A stretch of DNA of 59,025 bases from Alphaproteobacteria bacterium (GCA_030066595.1 JASJBI010000034.1:1-59025); one strand, 5' to 3'. Positions 17,987 to 27,526 are shown, counted from the stretch's first letter. A program made the numbers and translations. The notes: generated by a model from the sequence alone, not told the origin.

Positions 17987-18958
17987 ATGGCTAAGACATA
18001 TTCCGGTGGACGGTCGCTGAATTCGCTGATCCGCAGTCATGTCGAGATCGCGCGCCCGGACCATTGGTTCAAGAACATTTTCATGCTGCCGGGCGCGGCG
18101 TTAGCCGCGATTCTGACCCCGGATCCGATAACAGAGGCGACTCTTGTCCACCTGCTCATTGGTATCGCTGCGACCTGCCTGGTCGCCTCAGCGAACTACA
18201 CCATCAACGAATGGCTTGACTCCGAATTCGATCGCCATCATCCGAACAAGCGCCATCGGCCCTCGGTCCTTGGTCACGTATCGGCGCCCTTGGTTTATGT
18301 GCAGTGGGCGGTCTTGGCGTTCGCGGGCCTCGCATTGTCTGCCTTCTTGAGCCAGCAGTTCTTTTTCTTTGCGATCGCCCTGCTGGCCATGGGCGTCGTC
18401 TACAACGTTCGGCCCCTGCGCACAAAGGATCGCCAATACCTGGACGTCCTGACCGAATCTGTCAACAATCCCCTGCGTTTCATGCTCGGTTGGGCGGCGA
18501 TCGTCAGCGACATACTGCCGCCGTCATCCGTGTTGCTGGCCTACTGGATGGGAGGCGCATATCTCATGGCGGTCAAGCGGTACGCTGAACTCCGTTTTAT
18601 CGGGGATGCGGATCGAGCCGGGCTTTACAGGCGCTCGTTTAATTTCTACACGGAACAGACGCTACTACTTTCGGCCTTGTTCTACGCCATCTCATCGGCA
18701 TTCTTCCTGGGTGTGTTCTTGATTAAGTATAGAATCGAACTGCTGCTGGCGATCCCGTTCCTGGCCCTGCTTTTTGTCTGGTATCTCCGGATTGGCATGC
18801 GACCCGACTCCGTCACCCAACGCCCCGAGAAGCTCTATACCGAGAAGAAGTTCGTGCTCTACGTGGCCTTTCTTGCGATTCTCATCGTGACCCTGTTCAT
18901 CGTCGACCTTCCCTGGCTGAATTTCTTTGTCGAGCACCGTTTGCTCAGGACGGGCTGA
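17987..18958 (+). CDS. UbiA-family prenyltransferase, DPPR-synthase-like
   Basis: A membrane prenyltransferase of 323 residues with about eight helices. The first Asp-rich motif reads N-E-W-L-D-S-E-F-D-R-H-H-P-N-K-R-H-R-P, which is the form found in decaprenyl-phosphate 5-phosphoribosyltransferases (Rv3806c class) and the rhizobial NoeC protein, not in UbiA proper for ubiquinone. These enzymes move 5-phosphoribose from PRPP to polyprenyl phosphate, the first step to a lipid-linked pentose donor. The gene is followed after 11 bases by a GtrA gene and then an HAD-IB phosphatase, the trio expected for such a pathway. The epimerase pair (DprE1/DprE2) needed for arabinose is not in the window, so ribose could be the final sugar. 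Substrate remains inferred. Confidence 0.8.
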   Translation: MAKTYSGGRSLNSLIRSHVEIARPDHWFKNIFMLPGAALAAILTPDPITEATLVHLLIGIAATCLVASANYTINEWLDSEFDRHHPNKRHRPSVLGHVSAPLVYVQWAVLAFAGLALSAFLSQQFFFFAIALLAMGVVYNVRPLRTKDRQYLDVLTESVNNPLRFMLGWAAIVSDILPPSSVLLAYWMGGAYLMAVKRYAELRFIGDADRAGLYRRSFNFYTEQTLLLSALFYAISSAFFLGVFLIKYRIELLLAIPFLALLFVWYLRIGMRPDSVTQRPEKLYTEKKFVLYVAFLAILIVTLFIVDLPWLNFFVEHRLLRTG

Positions 18959-18969
18959 GGGCGGCAGGT

Positions 18970-19569
18970 ATGCAGCTGCGACTCGATCACTCATTTGTGG
19001 TTCAGTTTATTAGTTACGGCTTGGCTGGTGCCACGGCGGTCGCCGCGCATCTCCTGGTGCTCTGGTGCCTTGTCGAGTTAGCCGGCACCGAGAGCACGCT
19101 TGCCTCGGCGATCGGGTTTTGTTGTGCGGTTCCGATCAACTATCTGCTGCAGCACCGGCTGGTCTTCAGCCAGCGCAGCAACCATGTGCGCTTCTTCGTA
19201 CGCTATGTGGTGGTGACCTTTGCGGCGCTGGGACTCAATGTCGCGCTGTTCTCCACAGCCGTGTACGTGCTTGGCATTCATTACATGGTGGCGCAGGTTA
19301 TCGCCACGTCAATCGTCTTTTTCGTGAATTTCTCGGTCAACCGGGCCTATACCTTTGCCGGCATCCCTGGAGAAGACGATCCGAGTGCACGCAGTGAGAA
19401 GACCACTTCGGTGAAGCCAGAGGACATGACCGTGCCGGCCGATGCCGCGAAAGAGGCGGCGGTCGAACCGGAACTCGCACGGCTTCGGTTCGAAAGCCCT
19501 GGCGAGGCCAGCCCGGCCCAGGCGACCGAGCGGTCTGCCTCGACCAGTCAGGTCCAACACATCCCGTAA
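18970..19569 (+). CDS. GtrA-family membrane protein with acidic C-terminal tail
   Basis: GtrA proteins are small four-helix proteins thought to flip polyprenyl-phosphate-linked sugars. The first ~130 residues give four helices with the usual F-I-S-Y-G-L-A-G start and the late N-F-S-V-N-R-A-Y-T-F motif at the end of helix four. About 65 extra, polar and Glu/Ala-rich residues follow, an unusual tail that looks disordered. The ribosome site GGCAGG lies 11 bases after the UbiA stop, so the two genes are almost certainly cotranscribed. Its position between a lipid-phosphopentose synthase and a phosphatase suggests it moves the lipid-linked pentose across the membrane. Confidence 0.85.
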   Translation: MQLRLDHSFVVQFISYGLAGATAVAAHLLVLWCLVELAGTESTLASAIGFCCAVPINYLLQHRLVFSQRSNHVRFFVRYVVVTFAALGLNVALFSTAVYVLGIHYMVAQVIATSIVFFVNFSVNRAYTFAGIPGEDDPSARSEKTTSVKPEDMTVPADAAKEAAVEPELARLRFESPGEASPAQATERSASTSQVQHIP

Positions 19570-19681
19570 CACGGGCGTTGACTATGGATGGCCGGAGCAG
19601 CCAAGCGAGGGCTTGACCAAGAAATGACCCGCTTATGCGTGTCTTCGACACCCATTGACCATTGCTCCTGCTTGGTTGGCG

Positions 19682-20407
19682 ATGCGGCCTGACCATGGAT
19701 CTGCGCGGTTCTGCCAGCCGTTCACGGGTGCCCGCGGGACGGAGCAATACGTCTCGGGCGTGGCGGTGTTTGATCTCGACGGGACGCTGGCCCGCGGAGA
19801 CACCTACCTCGCGTATTTGGTGGGGTATTTGCGCCGGCGGCCGGCGCGCTGGCCGCGGACGGTGCCTTTGGCTGGTGCCGTTGCCCTTTATGGCGCCGGC
19901 GTTGTGAGCAACACCTGGATCAAGACCACCTTTCTCAAGGCGATTTTGGGTGGAACCACCGAGACGCAGCTGATCCCCTGGACGTCGGCCTTTGTTGAGA
20001 GGTTGCTTGCGACGGGGCTGCGGGACGAGGGTTTGAAGGTCCTGCAAGAACGGCGCGGCGCTGGTGAGGTCCTGGTTCTTGCCTCGGCCAGCCCCGACCT
20101 CTACGTCGAGCCCTTGGCGCGCCATCTCGGTTTCGATCACGTGATCTGCACCCGTGTCGGCTGGTCGGTCGACGGGCAACTCACCGGCGAGCTCGACGGG
20201 CCAAACTGTTACGGACGCCAGAAACTCGCTCGGATCGAGGAATGGCTGGCCTCGGAGAACCTCACCGGTCCCCTGCGTGTCTACACGGACCATCACTCTG
20301 ACCTGCCGCTGCTGCAGCGTGCCGACTGGCCCTTCGCGGTGTGCCCATCCCGCCGCCTGCATGTCGAGGCCAAGAAGCGGCGCATCCCGATCCAGCACTG
20401 GAAATAG
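19682..20407 (+). CDS. HAD-IB family phosphatase
   Basis: A soluble HAD hydrolase whose motif I is F-D-L-D-G-T-L-A (nucleophile Asp), with motif II in VLASASPDLYVEP and motif III/IV in the segment around GRQKLARIEEW and YTDHHSDLPLL. The spacing and length (about 240 residues) fit class IB, which includes phosphoserine phosphatase. In the neighbourhood of the UbiA and GtrA genes it most likely removes the 5-phosphate from polyprenyl-phospho-5-phosphoribose. Start is uncertain: ATG at 19682 is preferred, a TTG at 19655 is possible. It is convergent with the radical SAM gene on the other strand, 156 bases away. Confidence 0.82.
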   Translation: MRPDHGSARFCQPFTGARGTEQYVSGVAVFDLDGTLARGDTYLAYLVGYLRRRPARWPRTVPLAGAVALYGAGVVSNTWIKTTFLKAILGGTTETQLIPWTSAFVERLLATGLRDEGLKVLQERRGAGEVLVLASASPDLYVEPLARHLGFDHVICTRVGWSVDGQLTGELDGPNCYGRQKLARIEEWLASENLTGPLRVYTDHHSDLPLLQRADWPFAVCPSRRLHVEAKKRRIPIQHWK

Positions 20408-20563
20408 CTGTGGATTGACCCAAGTCGGACCGCACAATCGTGCCCTGGCAGCGCGCTTCATTTTTCTTGCTGCCTGCGGTGCTGGTGGGTCTCAAGAACT
20501 CGTTGCACCAAACTGTGCCGGCGCCCACATCCCCCCAAGACTGGAACCCACCTGTTTCGGCAG

Positions 20564-22141
20564 TTATTCGGCCGGCACTGCGGCCGCGTGCTTCTGCCGC
20601 CTGGATACCACACCCCGCGCCTGTGGCAGCTCGTAGTCTCGTCGGTAAGCGACCGGCGCGTCGTCAAGCTCACGCCATCGCTTCTCATGGGCGTAGTTCT
20701 CTTTCTGCGGCTGCGGCCGAGAGGCGAGGATCAGGAACAGGAACTTGAGCGTGTAGAAGATGTTGCTGCGGATCTCGTGGTTCCGGATCATGAACACGAG
20801 CCGCCGCCACATATAGGTGGGGTTCATGAGGTAGGCCTCCCGGTAGAACTTCCGGAAGTAGCGCTTGATCACGGACCAGGGCAGGGACGGGTGGTCGAAA
20901 ATGTTCTCGGCACTGTTATAGACGGTGTACTGGTCCCAATCGAAGGTCTTGATCCGGCCCTGCGCCTGAAGCTGGCGGAACATGGGCGTCCCGGGGAAGG
21001 GCACCGTCATGCCGCATTTCATGGTGTCGAGGCGGACGCGCTTCGCGTAGTCGATCGTGTCTTGCATGCTCGCCTCGGTGTCGCCGGTGAGGCCGACCAT
21101 GAAGAAGCCGTTCGGCTCCAGCCCGGCGTTCCGCGCCAGCTCGACCGCTTGGATCCCCTTGGCGAGGGTGGCCTTGCCGCCCTTGCCGAATGCGCGCAGG
21201 ACCTCGTCATTGCCAGATTCGAAGCCGAAATAGACCCGATAACATCCGGCCCGCTTCATCAACTCGAAGAGCTCCGTGTTGGCGCTGTCGACGCGGATGC
21301 CGTTGGTGCAGGTCCAGGCTATCTTGGTATCCTTGCGGATGATCTCCTCGCAAACGGCGGCGGCCCATTCGTTGTCGCTGGTGAAGATGTCGTCGACCAG
21401 CACGAGTTCGCGGTATCCGAGCCGCGCGGCGATGGCGACCTCCTCGGCGCAGCGCTCCGGCGACTTCTTGCGGTAGCCGAGCCCCATCGTGTTCTTGCTG
21501 CCGCAGAAGTCGCAGCGGAAGACGCAGCCACGCGAGAATTCGATCGTGGTGACGGGACTGTGCCGCGCGATGATCCGGGTCATGCGCCGGTTCGATTCCG
21601 GGGGGTAGGCGTCCCAGGCCGGGATCGGCAGCTGGTCGAGATCGTGGATCAGCGCGGCCGGCGGGTTGACGCGGATCTCCTCCCCGTCGCGCCAGTAGAG
21701 TCCTGGCACTTGTGCGAACGGGACCCCGTCGAGAATGTCGGCAACGGTGTAGTCCGCCTCGCCCATGGCAACGGCGTCATGGACGCATTGTGCCATCGTC
21801 TCGTAGGGCATCGCCGAGGGGTGGGCACCGCCGGCGATGGCGACGATGTCGGGGCTAATCTCTTTCGCGATGTAAGAGATGTCGCGCATCTGGTTGGCCA
21901 GCGGGGTCGTCGCGGTGACACCGACGAGGTCGGGCCTGAACTCGCGGATCTCCTGGCGGATGACGTCAGGGTCGTACGGCCGGTAGGAGAGATCGAGGAT
22001 GCGGAACTCATGCCCGCGCTCGCGCAACACCCCCCCGATCGCGGCGAGGCTCAGTATTGGGTAGACCGGAAAGGCGATACCCCCTTCGTTCGACCCGTAG
22101 GTCGAGGAATAAGAAGGGTTGATCAACAGTGCGCGCGCCAT
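20564..22141 (-). CDS. B12-binding radical SAM protein
   Basis: An N-terminal cobalamin-binding domain (ALLINPSYSSTYG at the start, then a Rossmann-like stretch ending near DYTVADIL) precedes a radical SAM barrel with C-V-F-R-C-D-F-C (CxxxCxxC binding the 4Fe-4S cluster) followed by GSKNTMG. The protein is about 525 residues. ATG at 22141 is chosen because MARALLINPS is the normal first strand; the track of upstream codons to 22186 lacks homology. Class-B methylases and BchE-like enzymes share this plan and act on unactivated carbon in lipids, chlorins and sugars. Its C-terminal region has basic membrane-proximal residues, as seen in lipid-modifying members. Its place among polyprenyl-sugar genes suggests modification of a lipid or sugar of the polysaccharide pathway, but nothing proves it. 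Confidence 0.8.
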   Translation of the reverse strand: MARALLINPSYSSTYGSNEGGIAFPVYPILSLAAIGGVLRERGHEFRILDLSYRPYDPDVIRQEIREFRPDLVGVTATTPLANQMRDISYIAKEISPDIVAIAGGAHPSAMPYETMAQCVHDAVAMGEADYTVADILDGVPFAQVPGLYWRDGEEIRVNPPAALIHDLDQLPIPAWDAYPPESNRRMTRIIARHSPVTTIEFSRGCVFRCDFCGSKNTMGLGYRKKSPERCAEEVAIAARLGYRELVLVDDIFTSDNEWAAAVCEEIIRKDTKIAWTCTNGIRVDSANTELFELMKRAGCYRVYFGFESGNDEVLRAFGKGGKATLAKGIQAVELARNAGLEPNGFFMVGLTGDTEASMQDTIDYAKRVRLDTMKCGMTVPFPGTPMFRQLQAQGRIKTFDWDQYTVYNSAENIFDHPSLPWSVIKRYFRKFYREAYLMNPTYMWRRLVFMIRNHEIRSNIFYTLKFLFLILASRPQPQKENYAHEKRWRELDDAPVAYRRDYELPQARGVVSRRQKHAAAVPAE

Positions 22142-22757
22142 GCCCGGCCTATATCTTTCGGCGCTGCTGGTGGCGGACCGGTACATTAGCGATGTCCGAA
22201 CAGGATGGGAAGTGTGACGTGTCCCCCCTTAACCTGATTCAGATGTTGAGTGAGCGAACTCTGGTAATGGATTCTTGCGAAAAGGAAACTCAGCTGATGC
22301 CCGGTCGGCGATCCGGATCCGCTTTACGTCGCGGATGCGTCGTTATCCTGCGGTCCGACAGCGGTCAATCCGGGAGTAGCGGTGATGGCCGTGGCGCATC
22401 GCAACTACCTGGAGTTCTTGTGCCGTGCTAGGCGGGATTAATCAGAGACCTCAGCGCGATGGAGGCGTGAGCGCAAGGACTCAGTCGCGTCTTATCCATG
22501 CGCCGATCTCACGGAGAGCAGGGCGAAGGCACACGCAAAGTGATGGCATGACAGCCTGGTCAGCAAAGCGCCCCGCCGGACAAGCAGAGCAACGAATGTA
22601 GCATTTGATCTCCGGTGGATCCGGCTCTACTAGAACTCTCGTCGCGCGACGGCTGAAGGACCTTGGCCAGCAGGTTCGCATCCTGGAGGTCTGGGAAGAT
22701 CCCTCGCGGCCGGGACCCCGGCAATGATGTTGGGCTAGGGCGGAGAAATTCGAAACC
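22142..22757. other. Divergent intergenic region, no credible gene
   Basis: About 600 bases between two divergent genes. Frames are short and random-looking, apart from decayed-looking segments near 22200-22430 that I cannot assign. Promoters for the radical SAM gene (minus) and the next glycosyltransferase (plus) must lie here; no consensus is convincing. Confidence 0.35.
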
Positions 22758-24008
22758 ATGAAGGTGTGTTATCTGCTCGCCGAGTTCCCCAGACTGTCCG
22801 AGACCTTCGTCATGCGCGAGATCGCCGGCCAGATCGACGCCGGTGTGGACGTTCGTATCATCTCCCTGCTCAGGCCCAACGCCCCGCCGCCAGAGCTTGC
22901 ATGCGAACTTGGTCTGATGTCGAGGGTGAGGTATCTGGACATCCCGATCTCTGGTGGCACACGCGTAGCCCGGGCTTTATTCAATGCCGGTGCCACGCTG
23001 CTCAGTGGCCAGAGGGCGCTCGTGGCCGAGGGACTTCGCTTCGACCGGTACAGCCATATGGCCCGGCGTTTGCTCGTCTTGAATTTGCTTCTGCAGTGGT
23101 CGGAGCTGGACGCAGACTTCGACATACTCCATGCCCATTTCGGCTCGACCGGCTTGGCCGGCAGCGCGATCAAACGCTGCGGGCTGACCAAGGCGAAGTT
23201 GTTCACGACCTTCCACGGCCACGACATGTCGCGCACGCTGGTTATGTATGGGAAGGGTCTTTACCAGCCCCTATTTGAGGTCGGCGACGCGTTTCTGCCG
23301 TGCAGCCAGCACTGGGCAGAGGATCTGACACACTATGGAGCGCCCGTTGAGAAGATAAGTGTTCACAGATGTGGCATGGACTGCAAGTCGCTGAGCTATC
23401 GCCCGCGCCGGCTCGACTCCGATGAACCCATCCGCTTCGTCGGTGTCGGGCGATTTGTGGAGAAGAAGGGCCATCTCGACAGCATCCGGGCTCTTGCGGA
23501 ATTGCGCTGCCGTCAACCGTCGTTGAATGTGCGTCTTGACTTGGCGGGTGACGGCCCGCTTCTGGCGGAAGCGCAGACGCTGGTCGCGCAACTCGGTATT
23601 GGCGAGAACGTGGTCCTGCACGGCAGGATTGAATATGCCCAGGTCATGTCCCTACTAGACAACTCGCATCTCTTCGTCCTCCCAAGCGTGACGGCGGCCG
23701 ATGGCGATATGGAGGGGATTCCCTACTCGATCCTCGAAGCGATGGCGACAGGCATGCCGGTGATCTCGACCTGGCACAGCGGTATCCCCGAGGCGGTCGA
23801 ACACGGGGTCTCTGGGCTGCTTGCCCCGGAAGGCGACGTCGCATGCCTGGCCGACCACTTTGTTTCTTTGGCGACCGCGTCTGAGCGCTGGGAGGCCATG
23901 GGCCGGGCTGGCCGGGCTCGCGTCGAAGCCGAGTTCAACCTGTCGCGACAATCCCAGCGGCTTCGGGACTTGTATGGGGCTGCAATGGCCGGGGATCCGA
24001 CCCTGTGA
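22758..24008 (+). CDS. GT4 family glycosyltransferase (WcaL-like)
   Basis: A GT-B glycosyltransferase of 416 residues. The N terminus, with S-E-T-F-V-M-R-E-I shortly after M-K-V-C-Y-L, is typical of the colanic-acid WcaL-like group, as is the HAHFGSTGLAG motif. The donor domain has V-G-R-F-V-E-K-K-G and D-M-E-G-I-P-Y-S-I-L-E (E-x7-E), then AMATGMPVIST. It overlaps the next gene, a flippase remnant, by four bases, a sign of an originally coupled operon. ATG at 22758 follows GGGCGGAGAAAT. The exact sugar is not known. Confidence 0.87.
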   Translation: MKVCYLLAEFPRLSETFVMREIAGQIDAGVDVRIISLLRPNAPPPELACELGLMSRVRYLDIPISGGTRVARALFNAGATLLSGQRALVAEGLRFDRYSHMARRLLVLNLLLQWSELDADFDILHAHFGSTGLAGSAIKRCGLTKAKLFTTFHGHDMSRTLVMYGKGLYQPLFEVGDAFLPCSQHWAEDLTHYGAPVEKISVHRCGMDCKSLSYRPRRLDSDEPIRFVGVGRFVEKKGHLDSIRALAELRCRQPSLNVRLDLAGDGPLLAEAQTLVAQLGIGENVVLHGRIEYAQVMSLLDNSHLFVLPSVTAADGDMEGIPYSILEAMATGMPVISTWHSGIPEAVEHGVSGLLAPEGDVACLADHFVSLATASERWEAMGRAGRARVEAEFNLSRQSQRLRDLYGAAMAGDPTL

Positions 24009-25184
24009 GCTCTCTCCAACAGCGCATGGTGACAGCCACCCAGTGGGTGACCGTTGCGACGGCGATAAAGCTGATCGGGTTCTATGCCATTCTCTTACTC
24101 ATTGCATCGACCGTCTCGGCCACTGAGTTCGGCCTGTTCAGCACAGCCCTAATCGCGGTCAACTTCGCACAGATGGTCGCCGAGGGCGGCTTGCCCGAGG
24201 CACTCATATTCCGCCGCGAGTTCGACCGGGTCGAGTTCTAGACGATCTTTTGGGCCACGTTTGCGCTGGCTGTTCTTGCCGGCCTGTCGATCTGAGCCGC
24301 GAGCGGCTGGTTGGCGGCCTATTTCGACGCGCCGTCGCTGGCGGACCTTCTCGTTGTCGCAGCTTTTGTTCCGCCGCTGTTCGTGCCTGGTCAGCCGTTT
24401 CAGGCCGTCCTCGAGCGGAATTTGCGCTTCGGGCTGGTCGGTCTGTGCGACGCGGTTGGTAGCGTCGCACAGATCGTTGTTGTCTGGATGCTGCTCGATC
24501 AAGGCATCATCAGCATGGTTTGGAGCATGTTGGTCGCAGCCGGCTTGCGTTCGTTGGGCATGGTCGTTGCAATCGTAAAGGAACTTCGGCCGAGCCTGAC
24601 CTTCGATTTGAGGATTTGCCGGCCGACACTGCGCTTCGGCATGTTCCGCACCGGTGAATTGATACTCATCTTTCTCGGCCTGCGAATGGATCAAATCGTG
24701 ATTGCCGGCTTGTTCGGTCAGCACGCCATCGGTCTCCATGCGTTTGCCTGGCGTTTGACTATTGATCCGGTAATGCGCATCAATTCGATCTTTGGGCGCG
24801 TCCTGTTTCCGGCCCTCTCGAACCTCAAGGATGAGCCTGCGGAAGTGCGGCGCCTCTATCTCGAGAACCTCAGGGTCATTTGTTTTTCACCGCGCCCTTG
24901 CCGACCGCCATTGCAGTGATCGCACCACAGTTGGTGCCTTTGCTGTTTGGCTCAACCTGGGAGCCGGCGGTGCCGTTCCTGGGTCCATTGTTGGCCGTGG
25001 CACTGGCGCGCAGCTCGCCGCAGTTGTCCTACCCCTTGGCGCGGCCGAACTCGCGGTGACACAGCTGGCTTTGGGCATGGCGATCTATCTGGGATTGATG
25101 TGGCGATGGGATCGCCGCTTCTTCATAGAGCGGATACTGGTGCTTGTTCGCCTGCGCCGTACTCGGCCGGTAACGCACAGCTAG
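24005..25184 (+). pseudogene. Broken Wzx-like O-unit flippase
   Basis: The intact frame begins at 24005 with the normal N terminus of polysaccharide flippases (an amphipathic start, then a helix and the F-G-L-F-S-T-A loop). It has in-frame stops at 24239 and 24293. It then remains flippase-like to about 24885, where a one-base shift moves the rest to another frame (LPTAIAVIAPQLVPLLFG and following), and a second shift occurs near 25060. With two nonsense codons and at least two frameshifts it cannot be functional. A single sequencing error cannot account for all four lesions. The neighbouring genes are intact, and an undamaged flippase lies at 31207-32646. Confidence 0.87.
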
Positions 25185-25216
25185 CACCGGTGGTCTCAGC
25201 GGCCTGCTCATCTAGG

Positions 25217-25293
25217 GCACTATCTGACCATAGGGACCCCGTCTGCTACGGCCCACACCGCAACAGAATTGAGTCCATATGGTCGGATAGTGC
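25217..25293. repeat. 21-base imperfect inverted repeat
   Basis: GCACTATCTGACCATAGGGAC (25217-25237) and its inverse GTCCATATGGTCGGATAGTGC (25273-25293) pair at 19 of 21 positions across a 35-base loop. It lies just after the broken flippase and before the pectate-lyase-like gene. It may be the pair of ends of a collapsed insertion sequence, or a large transcription-terminating hairpin; there is no T tract. Confidence 0.5.
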
Positions 25294-25335
25294 TCTAAGC
25301 TGCCCCTCTCCCCGCAATTGCCACAATGGGAGACT

Positions 25336-27351
25336 ATGTCGAGATCAGCGATGGGTAAGGCATCGAGCATGGTATCGCGTCGAGATTTCCTGAGGCACGG
25401 CCGCACCCTGACCACTGGGATGAGCGCCTTTGCAGCCGGCGTCGGCGCCTCCATGAGTGGCGTGGCGGGCGCCGTCGACAAGCCCCTGACGCCAGCGCAG
25501 GCGCCTGGTCCGATCAATCGAGACCAGAGCTCCAACTGGGCGGACGTGCGCGCGTTCGGGGCCTTGGGCGACGGGAAAGCGGACGACACGCAAGCGTTTC
25601 GGGAGGCTTTGGAGGCGGTGGACAGGGTCGGTGGAGGGACGGTGCTGATACCGCCCGGATCCTACAGGATCTCAAGCACGCTGGTCCCGGGCGAGCGGGA
25701 TGTCTGGATTGTCGGCGCCGGCATGGGTGTCACAATCCTTCACCAAGATGGCGACGGTTTCCGGGTCTTCAGCAAGGTATCAAAAAGTAGCGCCGCGATC
25801 GGATTTCGGGATTTCACGATGCACGGCAATCTCGAGCGCAATCCGAAGCTCGGCGGCGACGACGACCGGCATGTTCGTGTGAAGGGATTCCGCCGGGTGG
25901 TTTTCGCCGGCATCGAAAGCCTCTACTGCAGGAATATGGCTCTCACCGCCAATACCTGCGCTGAGGTTGAGATGACGGGCTGTCGGGTTCGCTTCGCGGC
26001 CCGTGACGCCTGCAACTTCACCGGTTCCTCGCGGGTCAAGATCACGAACAACACGATCGAACATTGTGGCGACGATCTCATCGCAGCACACGTCACGGCC
26101 AATCAACAGACCCCGCCGCGCGAAGGGATCATTGTGGCAAACAACTATCTGGAGGATGGGTTCGGAATCAAGATCCTGGGCGGGGTGAAGGTGATTATTG
26201 CGAACAACATGATCTCTCGCCCCCACAGCTACGGCATTCGCCTAGGCGCCGACGCGAGATGGAAGGAAGGGCTCAACGACGTCATGGATCTCGTGATCCA
26301 GAACAACATCATCACCGACCCGATCAATCCCAAGGTCTGGGGCCGCTCCCATGGCCACAACTACGGGATCTTTCTCCATGGCTCCAAAGCCAGCGGCGAA
26401 GCCGTGCCGCCCGAAGACTTCTGGTATGCGTCAAACGCTTCCGATGCCCCCAAGACAGGCGGCGGAAGGATTCTGATCTCGGGCAATGTCGTTTCCAAGA
26501 CGCTCAAGAACGTGGGCGCCTATTCAGATTGGGGCTATGGCAAGCTGTTCACGAACCAAGGGGAGAAGGACCCAGAAATCACAGGCCATATCGGCTCCGG
26601 CGACGGAATTCGCATCGCGGGCGGGTCTTGCCAGGATGTGCAGGTGACCAACAACTACGTTTACGGATTTGGCCGTGGGATCCGTTTGGGAGACACCAAC
26701 CGGGTGAGGAGAGTGTTCATCGAGAGCAACAAGCTTGTGCGCATCCGGGAGGAAGGGGTCAGCTACGACGGCAAAGACTTGAGCGGTGAAAACGCGGTGC
26801 TGCGTGTGCACGGAAATTTCTTTGACCTCGACCCGCTCAACGAACACAAGAACCGGCGCCCTGATGGAGGCTGGACGCGAAACAAGGCCGCAAGGCCACT
26901 GGGCGTGTCGGCCAAAGGCCTGATGGGTGTGGCCATCGAATCGAACTGGTTCAGGAACCTATACGCGGTCGCCCCAGATGTCGGCGACGGCAGCCTGCTC
27001 CTGAGCGGCAATACGTTGATCTGCGAACCCGCCGCCGTCGGCGATCATCACCGAAACAAGGGAATTCGGATCGTCGATATCCACGGCGAACCTAGGCTTA
27101 TCGCCGAGCGAAGCGATCCAAGCAAACTCGGGTTCGGCGACCTGATTGCTTCTCAGGGGGCTCTGAGCGCCAATGCAGCGCCATCTTCCGGGTTCTATCT
27201 AAGGGGGCAGTTCGTTCGCAACACAGACCCACGCGTCGAGAAGAACGGAAAGCTGCTGCTGGGATGGACCAGACTGACGACTGGAAGAAAGCACCTGCTT
27301 GGCACCGACTGGATTGAAACGTATGCCGAGGCGAGCAGGGGCGGCGGATGA
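25336..27351 (+). CDS. Tat-exported parallel beta-helix protein (pectate-lyase superfamily)
   Basis: A secreted protein of 671 residues from ATG 25336, which follows GGGAG at ideal spacing. The N terminus carries a twin-arginine signal (S-R-R-D-F-L-R-H-G). The mature protein starts with the pectate-lyase-3 signature A-D-V-R-A-F-G-A-L-G-D-G-x-x-D-D-T. Many N-N-x-I/V and G-I-R-I/L turns follow, each a rung of a right-handed beta-helix, over residues about 90-560. The fold is used by polysaccharide lyases, hydrolases and epimerases. In a capsule island such a protein probably trims, modifies or depolymerises the exported chain, or acts during its release. Lyase rather than hydrolase activity is not certain. 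Confidence 0.85.
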   Translation: MSRSAMGKASSMVSRRDFLRHGRTLTTGMSAFAAGVGASMSGVAGAVDKPLTPAQAPGPINRDQSSNWADVRAFGALGDGKADDTQAFREALEAVDRVGGGTVLIPPGSYRISSTLVPGERDVWIVGAGMGVTILHQDGDGFRVFSKVSKSSAAIGFRDFTMHGNLERNPKLGGDDDRHVRVKGFRRVVFAGIESLYCRNMALTANTCAEVEMTGCRVRFAARDACNFTGSSRVKITNNTIEHCGDDLIAAHVTANQQTPPREGIIVANNYLEDGFGIKILGGVKVIIANNMISRPHSYGIRLGADARWKEGLNDVMDLVIQNNIITDPINPKVWGRSHGHNYGIFLHGSKASGEAVPPEDFWYASNASDAPKTGGGRILISGNVVSKTLKNVGAYSDWGYGKLFTNQGEKDPEITGHIGSGDGIRIAGGSCQDVQVTNNYVYGFGRGIRLGDTNRVRRVFIESNKLVRIREEGVSYDGKDLSGENAVLRVHGNFFDLDPLNEHKNRRPDGGWTRNKAARPLGVSAKGLMGVAIESNWFRNLYAVAPDVGDGSLLLSGNTLICEPAAVGDHHRNKGIRIVDIHGEPRLIAERSDPSKLGFGDLIASQGALSANAAPSSGFYLRGQFVRNTDPRVEKNGKLLLGWTRLTTGRKHLLGTDWIETYAEASRGGG

Positions 27352-27526
27352 CGGTCTGTCCAGAGCCGGGGCCCGCGAGGTCGAAGGCGGACCCAAGCCA
27401 CGATTTGCTGAGTGAGTCGGCAGCCAAGTTGAAGGTTCGGTCGGGCTCCACGGTATTCGGTGATGGGCCCAAGAGCCTGGCGAGCCAGCGGACTCATCCG
27501 CGGGCGACACACAGGGGGCGTCGGGA

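Noticed and set aside
20588..22189. Plus-strand 533-codon frame opposite the radical SAM gene
   Set aside because: Antisense shadow; the minus strand has both the CxxxCxxC site and the cobalamin domain.
22142..22757. Possible insertion-sequence relic before the GT4 gene
   Set aside because: No transposase motif or terminal repeats could be read; only short frames of unclear origin.
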